This document shows, in pieces, positions 1-4,946 of a stretch of 5,357 nt of DNA. This DNA is from Thermoplasmata archaeon (lineage in GTDB: Archaea; Thermoplasmatota; SW-10-69-26), in NCBI GenBank assembly GCA_003561665.1, contig PWVY01000344.1:1-5357 (forward strand), in the 5' to 3' direction. A model generated the notes under the pieces. It searched no databases. It saw nothing but the letters and a program-made list of their open reading frames with translations, and was not told the DNA's origin. The position numbers and the translations under genes were made by a program. Numbering within the stretch: the stretch's first letter is position 1; each line of letters opens with the position of its first letter.

Positions 1-1126
1 TGCGATAAAAGTGCAGGCTGTAGAGGAGGTTTTGGCTGCCGACGTTGGCGGGGTTGGTCCATTCGGAGAGTTCTTCGAGGTTGTCGAGGTCGGTCCCGTC
101 GAGGATCCATAGGGGGCTTGGCACGTCGTAGTGGCGGTCTTCGAAGACTTCTGTCCCGACGACGATGACGCGCTTGTCGTCGATGTGGTCGGCGTCGACG
201 CTGTGCACGTACCATGGGGCGTGTTCGCCTTCGGGGACCCAGGTGTTGATGAGTTGGGGGAGTTCTGGGGTGCTGATATCGAGGATGTGGAGGCCTTGGT
301 AGGCGTATGCGACGAGGAGGAGGGGGCCTTGGTCGGGGTCGTTGATGGGGACCATGTCGTGGGCCCAGACGCTTCGGTGGGCGAAGGTTTGCGCGTCGCT
401 GGGGTCGTCGTCTTCGAGGTAGGGGTTGTCGATGATGGCGTCGGTGGCGATGGTGTATTTGCCGGTTTTGACGAGCTCGGTGCCGAGGGGGGTTTCGAGG
501 ATGCGTAGGATCTCGACGCCGGCGTTGAGGGCGAAGACGTACTGGGTGTCGCCGATGGTCATGGTGTCGACGGTGTGGGCGCCTCCGTAGAGGGGGCTCA
601 TGGTGACGAGTTCAGGGTTGGTGGGATCGGTTACGTCGAAGAGCCAGACGCCGGCTTCTTCGTCCTCGGTGGCTCCTTCACTGCCGACGATGGCCCACTG
701 GGTGTCTTCGCTGACGGCGATGCTTCGATCCGAGCCCACGAGGCGCTCGTCGTGGTAGGAGCCAAGAAGCTCCATGTTGCTGGGGTCGCTTACGTCGAGA
801 ATGTAGAAGCCGTGGTCGCCTTGGATGGTGCTGGAGGCGAAGAGGAGTTCTTGGTCTTGGTTGAGGGCTAGAGCGTGCGTGCCGCTTGGGCCTTCGTCGA
901 CGAGGGGCTTGTGATCGAGGAGTTGGGCGTGGTAGGCGTGTTCGTGGTGGGCGTGGTTGGTGTGGTCGTGCTCGTCGTGGTCGGCGAGCATGGCTTCGAA
1001 GAGGGCTTGGCGTTCGGCGTCCGTGGTGGGTCCCTCGGTGGGGTCGCTGGGGTCGTCGGTGCCGCCGATGCATCCGGCGAGGGATGCGGTGAGGAGGAGG
1101 GTTGTGAGCACAAGGCCGCGCTTCAT
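1..1126 (-). CDS. LVIVD-repeat secreted lipoprotein, 3' end outside the window
   Basis: The reading frame is open from ATG at 1126 to the left edge: about 375 residues, no stop reached. The N-terminus is a lipoprotein signal peptide: MKRG, a hydrophobic stretch (residues 5-16) and lipobox LAGC with Cys19 as the lipid-anchored residue, so the mature protein should sit on the outer face of the membrane. Residues 50-72 form a linker with nine histidines mixed with Asp and Glu. After it come repeated LVIVD-type blades, visible as GFYILDVSDPSN, GVWLFDVTDPTNPELV, GLHILDISTPELPQL and LWILDGTDLDNLEEL; such repeats form a beta-propeller, and no enzymatic function is established for the family. A second in-frame ATG at 1135 would only add MGP. 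Neither start has a Shine-Dalgarno site, so a leaderless or short-leader transcript is likely. The family call is firm; ligand and role are unknown. Confidence 0.88.
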   Translation of the reverse strand, partial: MKRGLVLTTLLLTASLAGCIGGTDDPSDPTEGPTTDAERQALFEAMLADHDEHDHTNHAHHEHAYHAQLLDHKPLVDEGPSGTHALALNQDQELLFASSTIQGDHGFYILDVSDPSNMELLGSYHDERLVGSDRSIAVSEDTQWAIVGSEGATEDEEAGVWLFDVTDPTNPELVTMSPLYGGAHTVDTMTIGDTQYVFALNAGVEILRILETPLGTELVKTGKYTIATDAIIDNPYLEDDDPSDAQTFAHRSVWAHDMVPINDPDQGPLLLVAYAYQGLHILDISTPELPQLINTWVPEGEHAPWYVHSVDADHIDDKRVIVVGTEVFEDRHYDVPSPLWILDGTDLDNLEELSEWTNPANVGSQNLLYSLHFYR

Positions 1127-1213
1127 GGGGCCCATGAGGGTTGCAGGTTGGTGAAATGCGTTTGGGGTGTGGGCCCTCGGTTTGGGTGGGGCGTGGATCC
1201 GGGTCGGGAAACG

Positions 1214-1219
1214 CTTAAA
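1214..1219 (+). promoter_or_regulatory. Possible archaeal TATA box (CTTAAA) for the tRNA gene
   Basis: GGAAACGCTTAAAC places an AT-rich hexamer after a purine-rich stretch resembling a BRE in otherwise GC-rich DNA. Transcription would start near 1243 and leave a leader of about 40 nt before the tRNA. Read on the other strand (TTTAAG), it could instead serve the divergent lipoprotein gene with a leader of roughly 55-65 nt. It is the only good AT-rich candidate in 1136-1281, and no other feature was seen there. Confidence 0.35.
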
Positions 1220-1281
1220 CCGGGGTCTGGCCTTCGAGCGGTTCCCCGTTGGCGGGCGCGTCGTGGTGGCGTTGCTCGTTT

Positions 1282-1354
1282 GGGCCCATGGGGTAACTTG
1301 GTATCCTTGCGCCTTCGGGTGGCGTTGATTCCGGTTCAAATCCGGATGGGCCCA
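1282..1354 (+). tRNA. tRNA-Pro (anticodon CGG)
   Basis: A complete 73-nt cloverleaf can be folded by eye. The acceptor stem GGGCCCA (1282-1288) pairs with TGGGCCC (1347-1353), followed by discriminator A73. The D arm starts GGGT, has GG at 18-19 and ends TCCT; it contains a T13-T22 mismatch and a G10-T25 wobble. The anticodon stem GCGCC/GGCGT carries the loop TTCGGGT with anticodon CGG, which reads the proline codon CCG. The variable loop is 4 nt, and the T stem TCCGG/CCGGA closes the loop TTCAAAT. CCA is not encoded and there is no intron. The G1-C72 pair with A73 fits archaeal tRNA-Pro and not bacterial tRNA-Pro, which has C1-G72. This is the strongest evidence for the domain of the host. 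Confidence 0.95.
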
Positions 1355-1371
1355 CTTCTTGCGGGAAGGAT

Positions 1372-1399
1372 CTCCCAAGGGCGAAGGCGCCCTTGGGAG
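1372..1399. terminator. Perfect 12-bp hairpin between convergent genes, possible bidirectional 3' end element
   Basis: CTCCCAAGGGCG (1372-1383) and CGCCCTTGGGAG (1388-1399) are exact reverse complements around the loop AAGG. The hairpin begins 17 nt after the tRNA 3' end and lies 18 nt beyond the stop codon of the convergent DEAD-box gene. No T-run follows on either strand, so it is neither a classical bacterial intrinsic terminator nor a typical archaeal T-tract terminator. It may stabilise or define 3' ends from both sides. Confidence 0.5.
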
Positions 1400-1417
1400 G
1401 GTTCGATCGTTGTTGGC

Positions 1418-2617
1418 TTATCGTTTGCCTTGTCCGCCGGCGGTGATGGTTTCGTAGCGGCGGGGTTTGGGGCCGCTTTGGCGCACGCGTTGGGGGACCT
1501 TGGGGAGGGTGCCAAGATCGTAGCTTTCGAACTGGATGCCGGCGTGTTGTTCGATGTTGTTGGCTTTGCGTTTCGCGTTGGGGGGGACGAAGAGGAAGGC
1601 TCGTCCGCCTTCTCCGGCGCGGCCGGTTCGTCCGGTACGGTGGATGTGGTCTTCGACTTTGCTGGGCATGTCGAACTGGATGACGTGCGTGAGTTCGTCC
1701 ACGTCGAGCCCGCGCGCGGCGACATCCGTGGCGACCATGATTTGGACGTTCCCGTTACGCAGGTCCTTCATGGCTTTGTCGCGCTTTTTCTGGCTCATGT
1801 TGCCTTGAAGCGTGCTGGTTTTGTACCCTGCGGCGTCGAGTTTCGCGGCTAAGCGTTTGGTGGTGTGTTTGGTTTTGGCGAAGATGAGGGTTCGTTCGGG
1901 TTGTTCTTGTTCGAGGAGTTTGAGCAGGTAGGGCATGCCTTGGCCTCGGATGGGGATCTTGAACTGCTCGTTGAGGGGTTGAGCGATGGGCCCATCGTCG
2001 GGTTCGATCTTCGCGGGGTTGGTGAGGTATTGCTTGGAGAGTTTGTGCACCGCGTGGGGGAGCGTGGCGCTGAAGAGGAGCGTTTGGCGCTCATCGGGCA
2101 CGTGGGCGAGGATCTTTTTGATGTCGTGGATGAAGCCCATGTCGAGCATGCGGTCGGCTTCGTCGAAGATGACGGTGTCCACGTTGGATAGGTCCGCTTG
2201 GCTGTTCTCGAGGAGGTCGAGGAGGCGTCCGGGGCATGCGACGATGCACGTGCTTTTCCCGTGGGGGCCTAGCTCGTGTTTTTGCGCGCCGTACCCGACG
2301 CCGCCGTACACGGCGAAGGCGTTCAAGGGGCTGCTGTGGCCCAGGCGATTGAGTTCGTCTTTGATCTGGTTGGCCAGTTCCCGGGTGGGGGCAAGCACGA
2401 GGGTGCGCACAGCGCCGGGTTGGCTTCTCTCGGCGAGCGGGATGCCGAACGCGGCCGTTTTCCCGGTGCCCGTGCGGGCTTGCGCGATCACATCGTCGCC
2501 TTCGAGGATGCGGGGGATGGCTTCCTTTTGGACGGGCGTGGGTTCTTTGAACCCCATCTTGTTGATGGCGCCGATGGTGCTTGGGCTCAGTTCAATCTGT
2601 CCGAATCGTTGCGTCAT
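1418..2617 (-). CDS. DEAD-box ATP-dependent RNA helicase
   Basis: This complete 399-residue protein is a minimal two-RecA-domain DEAD-box helicase of the DeaD/RhlE/CshA kind, which unwinds short RNA duplexes using ATP and usually acts in ribosome assembly, RNA decay or cold adaptation. All family motifs are present: Q motif with GFKEPTPVQ (22-30), motif I ARTGTGKT (47-54), Ia PTREL (77-81), Ib PGR (129-131), II DEAD (152-155), III SAT (183-185), IV LIFAKT (244-249), V ATDVAARGLD (296-305) and VI HRTGRTGR (326-333). After the core only a short basic tail remains (...GGQGKR), with no extra RNA-binding domain. ATG at 2617 is chosen because the conserved phenylalanine upstream of the Q motif follows as residue 5; no Shine-Dalgarno site precedes it. 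Glutamate codons are mostly GAA (17 GAA, 5 GAG by hand count). Which cellular RNAs it acts on cannot be told. Confidence 0.97.
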   Translation of the reverse strand: MTQRFGQIELSPSTIGAINKMGFKEPTPVQKEAIPRILEGDDVIAQARTGTGKTAAFGIPLAERSQPGAVRTLVLAPTRELANQIKDELNRLGHSSPLNAFAVYGGVGYGAQKHELGPHGKSTCIVACPGRLLDLLENSQADLSNVDTVIFDEADRMLDMGFIHDIKKILAHVPDERQTLLFSATLPHAVHKLSKQYLTNPAKIEPDDGPIAQPLNEQFKIPIRGQGMPYLLKLLEQEQPERTLIFAKTKHTTKRLAAKLDAAGYKTSTLQGNMSQKKRDKAMKDLRNGNVQIMVATDVAARGLDVDELTHVIQFDMPSKVEDHIHRTGRTGRAGEGGRAFLFVPPNAKRKANNIEQHAGIQFESYDLGTLPKVPQRVRQSGPKPRRYETITAGGQGKR

Positions 2618-2870
2618 GTTATCACGTGGGGCCCTCGTCCGTCGCGTTGGGCGGCGATCAGCGACACCGGGTCGTCTCTTTCGCCGTGCCTGGGCACCTG
2701 ACGGAGGGGGCCCCGAGGATCGCGCGTTTTCCGTTGACGACGCGCGGCCGAGCAGAAAAGACCAGAAGCGGCTGCAACCGCACCGAGCCGTGCCTCCCGT
2801 ATAACCCTATTGGTGCGCGTGGGGCCTCGTTGACCCTCTTCACGCTCGTGTTGGTCGCTCCCTTATGTCC
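2618..2870. other. 253-bp intergenic stretch, probable promoter and leader of the helicase
   Basis: No convincing coding frame or RNA gene was found on either strand. On the minus strand a TATA-like GTTATAC (plus-strand positions 2799-2805) would start transcription near 2775 and give the helicase a leader of roughly 155 nt. That leader contains small inverted repeats, including GTGC/GCAC around 2690 and two CGCGCG blocks separated by about 14 nt. Long leaders are known for cold-induced archaeal DEAD-box genes, but none of this proves regulation here. Confidence 0.35.
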
Positions 2871-3941
2871 TCAGGTTCGGTCTTTCATTGATCTCCAGCC
2901 GGAGGCCGCTAGGTAGGCTACGATCATCCCCAACGGGAGGTACGTGATGGCCACGATAAGGAGGGGTGCAACGTGGTCAGGCGGCCACAACGGTCGCGGC
3001 ACGATCCAGAACACCTCCAGGACCTCGAGAACGAGCAAATCCACGCCCACCAACACGGCCGTTCCCACCCACACGCTCATCGCGCCCACCAGGCCGGGGA
3101 ATTCCCCCATGTTGGTGAACCAACCTGCCGCCACCCCGACGCTGACGACCCCGGCGAGGAACGCAAGCGACGTGAACGGCTCATCGACACGACCCACGAA
3201 ACGATGGCTACCCCACAACACAACCCCCACAAGAACCGCCATGGCTCCCCCTAAGGAGAGGACGGGGATGATCTTCCTCGCTGAGGGTTTCCACGATGCC
3301 TCTAACGCTCTCACCGTCCTGCGGTTCGAGATCATCTGCAGGAACCCACCGGAAACGAAGACCGTGATGAATGCGTAGATCAACGTGATTCTGAACTCGC
3401 CCGGACGCGCTACTGCGGCGAGGACGATGAACGCGATCGCTGTGGAGCATACGAGGAGCACGCATCCGGCGACGAGTTCCAGGTCTCCGGGCGTGTGGTC
3501 TTCCTGTTTGGTCTCTAGCCAGGAGGACACCAGGAGGGTGCCGGCGAGCCCAGGAAAGCTCGTGAGGACGAGGTGACCGTACGCGAAATCTTGGGGGTTG
3601 AACAGCCACATGTAGGGGACGATGGTCGTGTACACGCCTGGGAGGAATGCGACCAACCCGTGGAAGGCCAAAACGCCAACACCGATGCCTCCCATCGCAT
3701 CCCGCGTAAGCTTCCTCGTTGAACCCCATCGTTTGGAGGCTGCCCAAGGCACCACCAAGAATCCAACCACCGGGAGGCCAAACATGAAAACAAAGCCAAT
3801 CGCCTCGACCCATGGAATCCTATAGAAGAGGAGAACCGGGAGCGCGTAAAGGACCAGGAAGCCGGCAAGGCAGAACCCAAAGCGGCCCAAATGCACGAAT
3901 CTCGAACGATGCGTGTGGGTAGCAGACGAGGCTCCTTCCAC
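2871..3941 (-). CDS. Polytopic membrane protein of unknown function
   Basis: I do not recognise a family for this 356-residue protein. It is almost entirely hydrophobic, with about ten likely membrane helices at roughly 19-40, 44-68, 84-107, 120-140, 155-178, 185-204, 223-243, 257-273, 283-313 and 323-346. Short polar loops are visible, such as SKRWGSTRKLTR (69-80), ETKQEDHTPGD (143-153) and SNRRTVRALEASWKPSARK (205-223). There is no obvious cleaved signal, nucleotide-binding motif or metal-ligand cluster. The start is GTG at 3941, chosen because a TATA-like element lies about 27 nt upstream, which would make the message leaderless from that codon. A degraded copy of its C-terminal end lies directly upstream on the same strand, so it was once part of a tandem paralogous pair. 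It could be a transporter or a membrane-anchored partner protein; the sequence does not decide. Confidence 0.8.
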   Translation of the reverse strand: MEGASSATHTHRSRFVHLGRFGFCLAGFLVLYALPVLLFYRIPWVEAIGFVFMFGLPVVGFLVVPWAASKRWGSTRKLTRDAMGGIGVGVLAFHGLVAFLPGVYTTIVPYMWLFNPQDFAYGHLVLTSFPGLAGTLLVSSWLETKQEDHTPGDLELVAGCVLLVCSTAIAFIVLAAVARPGEFRITLIYAFITVFVSGGFLQMISNRRTVRALEASWKPSARKIIPVLSLGGAMAVLVGVVLWGSHRFVGRVDEPFTSLAFLAGVVSVGVAAGWFTNMGEFPGLVGAMSVWVGTAVLVGVDLLVLEVLEVFWIVPRPLWPPDHVAPLLIVAITYLPLGMIVAYLAASGWRSMKDRT

Positions 3942-3963
3942 CCCTTTACACTGGGGCCGCGTC

Positions 3964-3973
3964 GTATTATTGC
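3964..3973 (-). promoter_or_regulatory. TATA-like promoter element of the membrane-protein gene
   Basis: The minus strand reads GCAATAATAC in GC-rich surroundings. Its centre (about 3968) is 27 nt before the first base of the GTG at 3941, which is the usual archaeal TATA-to-start distance, so the mRNA would begin at or next to the start codon. The element overlaps the CAA-TAA end of the decayed paralogue upstream. Confidence 0.45.
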
Positions 3974-4113
3974 TTCTCTATCTCCAGGGAGTGCAGCTTC
4001 GTTGCTCCAAGAATCTTCGAGGTTCCCATGGCGAGGAGCAACCCCAACGGGAGGTACACCAACGCAACGATGGAGAGAAGGGAACGATACGGATCGTCGG
4101 CAGCCGAAAGAGG
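3967..4113 (-). pseudogene. C-terminal remnant of a paralogue of the neighbouring membrane protein
   Basis: Read on the minus strand, this segment ends in SIVALVYLPLGLLLAM, then SKILGATKLHSLEIEKQ and a TAA stop at 3967-3969. It matches the last membrane helix of the downstream gene (LLIVAITYLPLGMIVAY). The shared core is 16 identical bases, CCCCAACGGGAGGTAC on the plus strand at 4042-4057 and 2928-2943. Going upstream the same frame meets a TAG at 4114-4116 in the position where the preceding loop should be. The frame beyond that (up to about 4190) has only a faint hydrophobic resemblance to the paralogue, and no start region survives. I infer a tandem duplicate of which only the 3' end is left. 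The homology is short but lies in the correct place relative to the stop codon. The stretch from 4114 to 4297 otherwise shows nothing I can name. Confidence 0.6.
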
Positions 4114-4297
4114 CTACGACCCCAGGGGCCCATGAGAAGCGAGGAAAGAAGACACGTTAACGGCTTGAATATGAATCGCCAGCATCGAAGCCTTCGGTGC
4201 TAGCCGGCTTCCAGGGGCTGGTGTGAAGCTCGGAACGGACAGCATTCCTCCATTTGGAGCCGCCGTGAATGACCGGTCGTCTGTTCCGAAGCGCTGT

Positions 4298-4302
4298 AGG
4301 TG
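4298..4302 (+). promoter_or_regulatory. Ribosome binding site AGGTG before the MntA-like start
   Basis: AGGTG is complementary to the CACCT core of the 16S rRNA 3' end and lies 9 nt before the first of three consecutive ATG codons (4312, 4315, 4318). It supports translation starting there, which matters because those ATGs are in a different frame from the conserved MntA body. Confidence 0.4.
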
Positions 4303-4311
4303 TCTTGACGC

Positions 4312-4621
4312 ATGATGATGGCCAAGCATCTTCGTCGATCAGGAGGCCCTTGCTCGCCTCTGCAGCCGATACGGCATCCGCGAGCTCGCCTTCTTTGGCT
4401 CGGTCCTTCGGGAGGATTTCGGAGCAGAGAGCGATGTGGACATCCTGGTGGAGTTCGAGAAGGGGAAGACGCCTGGTTTCTTTCGCTTGATGGAGATTCG
4501 ACGCGACCTAGAGGTCTTTTTGGGCGTGGAGGCGGTGGACCTGAGGATGCTCGAGGATCTTAGCCCGTACTTCAGGGATGAGGTCATGGCCAACGCTGAG
4601 GTCCAGTATGCGCTCGCGTGA
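4312..4621 (+). CDS. mntA: MntA-like nucleotidyltransferase antitoxin, frameshifted near the N-terminus
   Basis: The body is a minimal nucleotidyltransferase of the MNT family. In MntA/HepT systems this protein neutralises the HEPN ribonuclease by adding AMP units to a toxin tyrosine. The signature GSVLREDFGAESDVDILVEF is complete: Gly-Ser at 4397-4402 and the catalytic Asp pair of SDVD at 4430-4441. It is followed by the usual C-terminal end LSPYFRDEVMANAEVQYA. The conserved frame, however, has TGA at 4313-4315 and 4316-4318 and no ATG, GTG or TTG until GTG at 4436, inside the catalytic motif. The only plausible starts (ATG at 4312, 4315 or 4318) are in another frame. Removing one A near 4324-4325 would give MASIFVDQEALARLCSRYG, which looks like a normal family N-terminus. 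All 12 glutamate codons of the body are GAG. The family call is firm; whether the gene is functional is doubtful. Confidence 0.75.
4598..4602 (+). promoter_or_regulatory. Ribosome binding site GAGGT before the HepT-like start
   Basis: GAGGT matches the ACCTC part of the 16S rRNA 3' end and is 5 nt before ATG at 4608. It lies inside the end of the mntA-like gene. This decides the toxin start and shows that the conserved toxin body is one frame away from its start. Confidence 0.5.
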
Positions 4622-4918
4622 TCGCGAAGGGCGTTGGAGATCGCTGAGGAGGTCGACCGGGAGGACCTTGAGCCGGAGGATATCCGGGCCCTGGCTTTGG
4701 TTCGGTTGCTGGAGATTCTCGGTGAAGCTGCAGGTCAAATCTCCGAGGATGTCAAGGACGAGCATCCGGGCCCTCCCTGGCGCCAAGCCGCCGAAATGCG
4801 GAACGTCCTAATCCACGCGTACTTCCGTGTGAACCTCGACATCGTCTGGCGCACCGTGAGGGACGATTTGCCCCCGTTGCTGGAGCTTGTGGAGGACATC
4901 CTAGCGGAGGCTGGATGA
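4608..4918 (+). CDS. hepT: HepT-like HEPN-domain ribonuclease toxin (DUF86 family), frameshifted near the N-terminus
   Basis: The body has the HEPN/DUF86 pattern: ALEIAEEVDREDL, then RLLEILGEAAGQISEDV, the active-site segment MRNVLIHAYFRVNLDIVW, and DLPPLLELVEDILAE to the TGA at 4916-4918. The RNase motif R-x4-H-x-Y is intact (Arg 4799-4801, His 4814-4816, Tyr 4820-4822); the tyrosine is the residue MntA enzymes adenylylate. The ATG at 4608 has a ribosome site and overlaps the antitoxin 3' end by 14 nt, a normal arrangement for these pairs. It reads MRSRDRE but then leaves the conserved frame. One extra base around 4626-4631 would restore MRSRDRERALEIAEEVD. As it stands, the body is in the antitoxin frame just after its TGA. 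A TTG at 4634 would also give an open 94-residue protein but lacks a properly spaced ribosome site. Twelve of 14 glutamate codons are GAG. Confidence 0.78.
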
Positions 4919-4934
4919 GCCCGAGGGAGCGGGC
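4919..4934. terminator. Short GC hairpin between convergent genes
   Basis: GCCCG and CGGGC form a 5-bp stem around the loop AGGGAG in the 28-nt gap between the HepT-like stop and the stop of the convergent gene. There is no T-run and the stem is short, so a terminator role is only a possibility. Confidence 0.2.
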
Positions 4935-4946
4935 CCCTTCTGCAGG

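Noticed and set aside
131..871. Plus-strand open frames of 125 and 98 codons
   Set aside because: Both are antisense to the LVIVD lipoprotein and rich in Val/Gly/Asp/Glu, as expected from reading its C-rich coding strand backwards.
875..1852. A 325-codon open frame on the plus strand
   Set aside because: It runs antisense through the lipoprotein, across the tRNA and into the helicase gene. Its composition is the complement of those genes and it has no domain logic.
1986..2804. A 272-codon open frame on the plus strand
   Set aside because: It is antisense to the DEAD-box helicase, whose motifs are complete on the minus strand, and it reads as low-complexity Ser/Arg-rich sequence.
2658..2843. 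A 61-codon minus-strand frame in the helicase upstream region
   Set aside because: It has no ribosome site and no recognisable motif, and its Arg/Pro-rich content is typical of chance frames in GC-rich DNA.
4114..4329. A 71-codon minus-strand frame starting MLGHHHASRH
   Set aside because: It ends at the TAG that interrupts the membrane-protein remnant and overlaps the antitoxin start; no sign of an independent gene.
4436..4621. GTG at 4436 as the start of the nucleotidyltransferase
   Set aside because: It would remove the Gly-Ser motif and the first catalytic aspartate, so it cannot be the original start of a working enzyme.
1282..4918. Integration of the accessory region at the tRNA gene
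   Set aside because: I found no repeat of the tRNA 3' end elsewhere in the window and no integrase; the helicase lies intact between the tRNA and the toxin-antitoxin pair.
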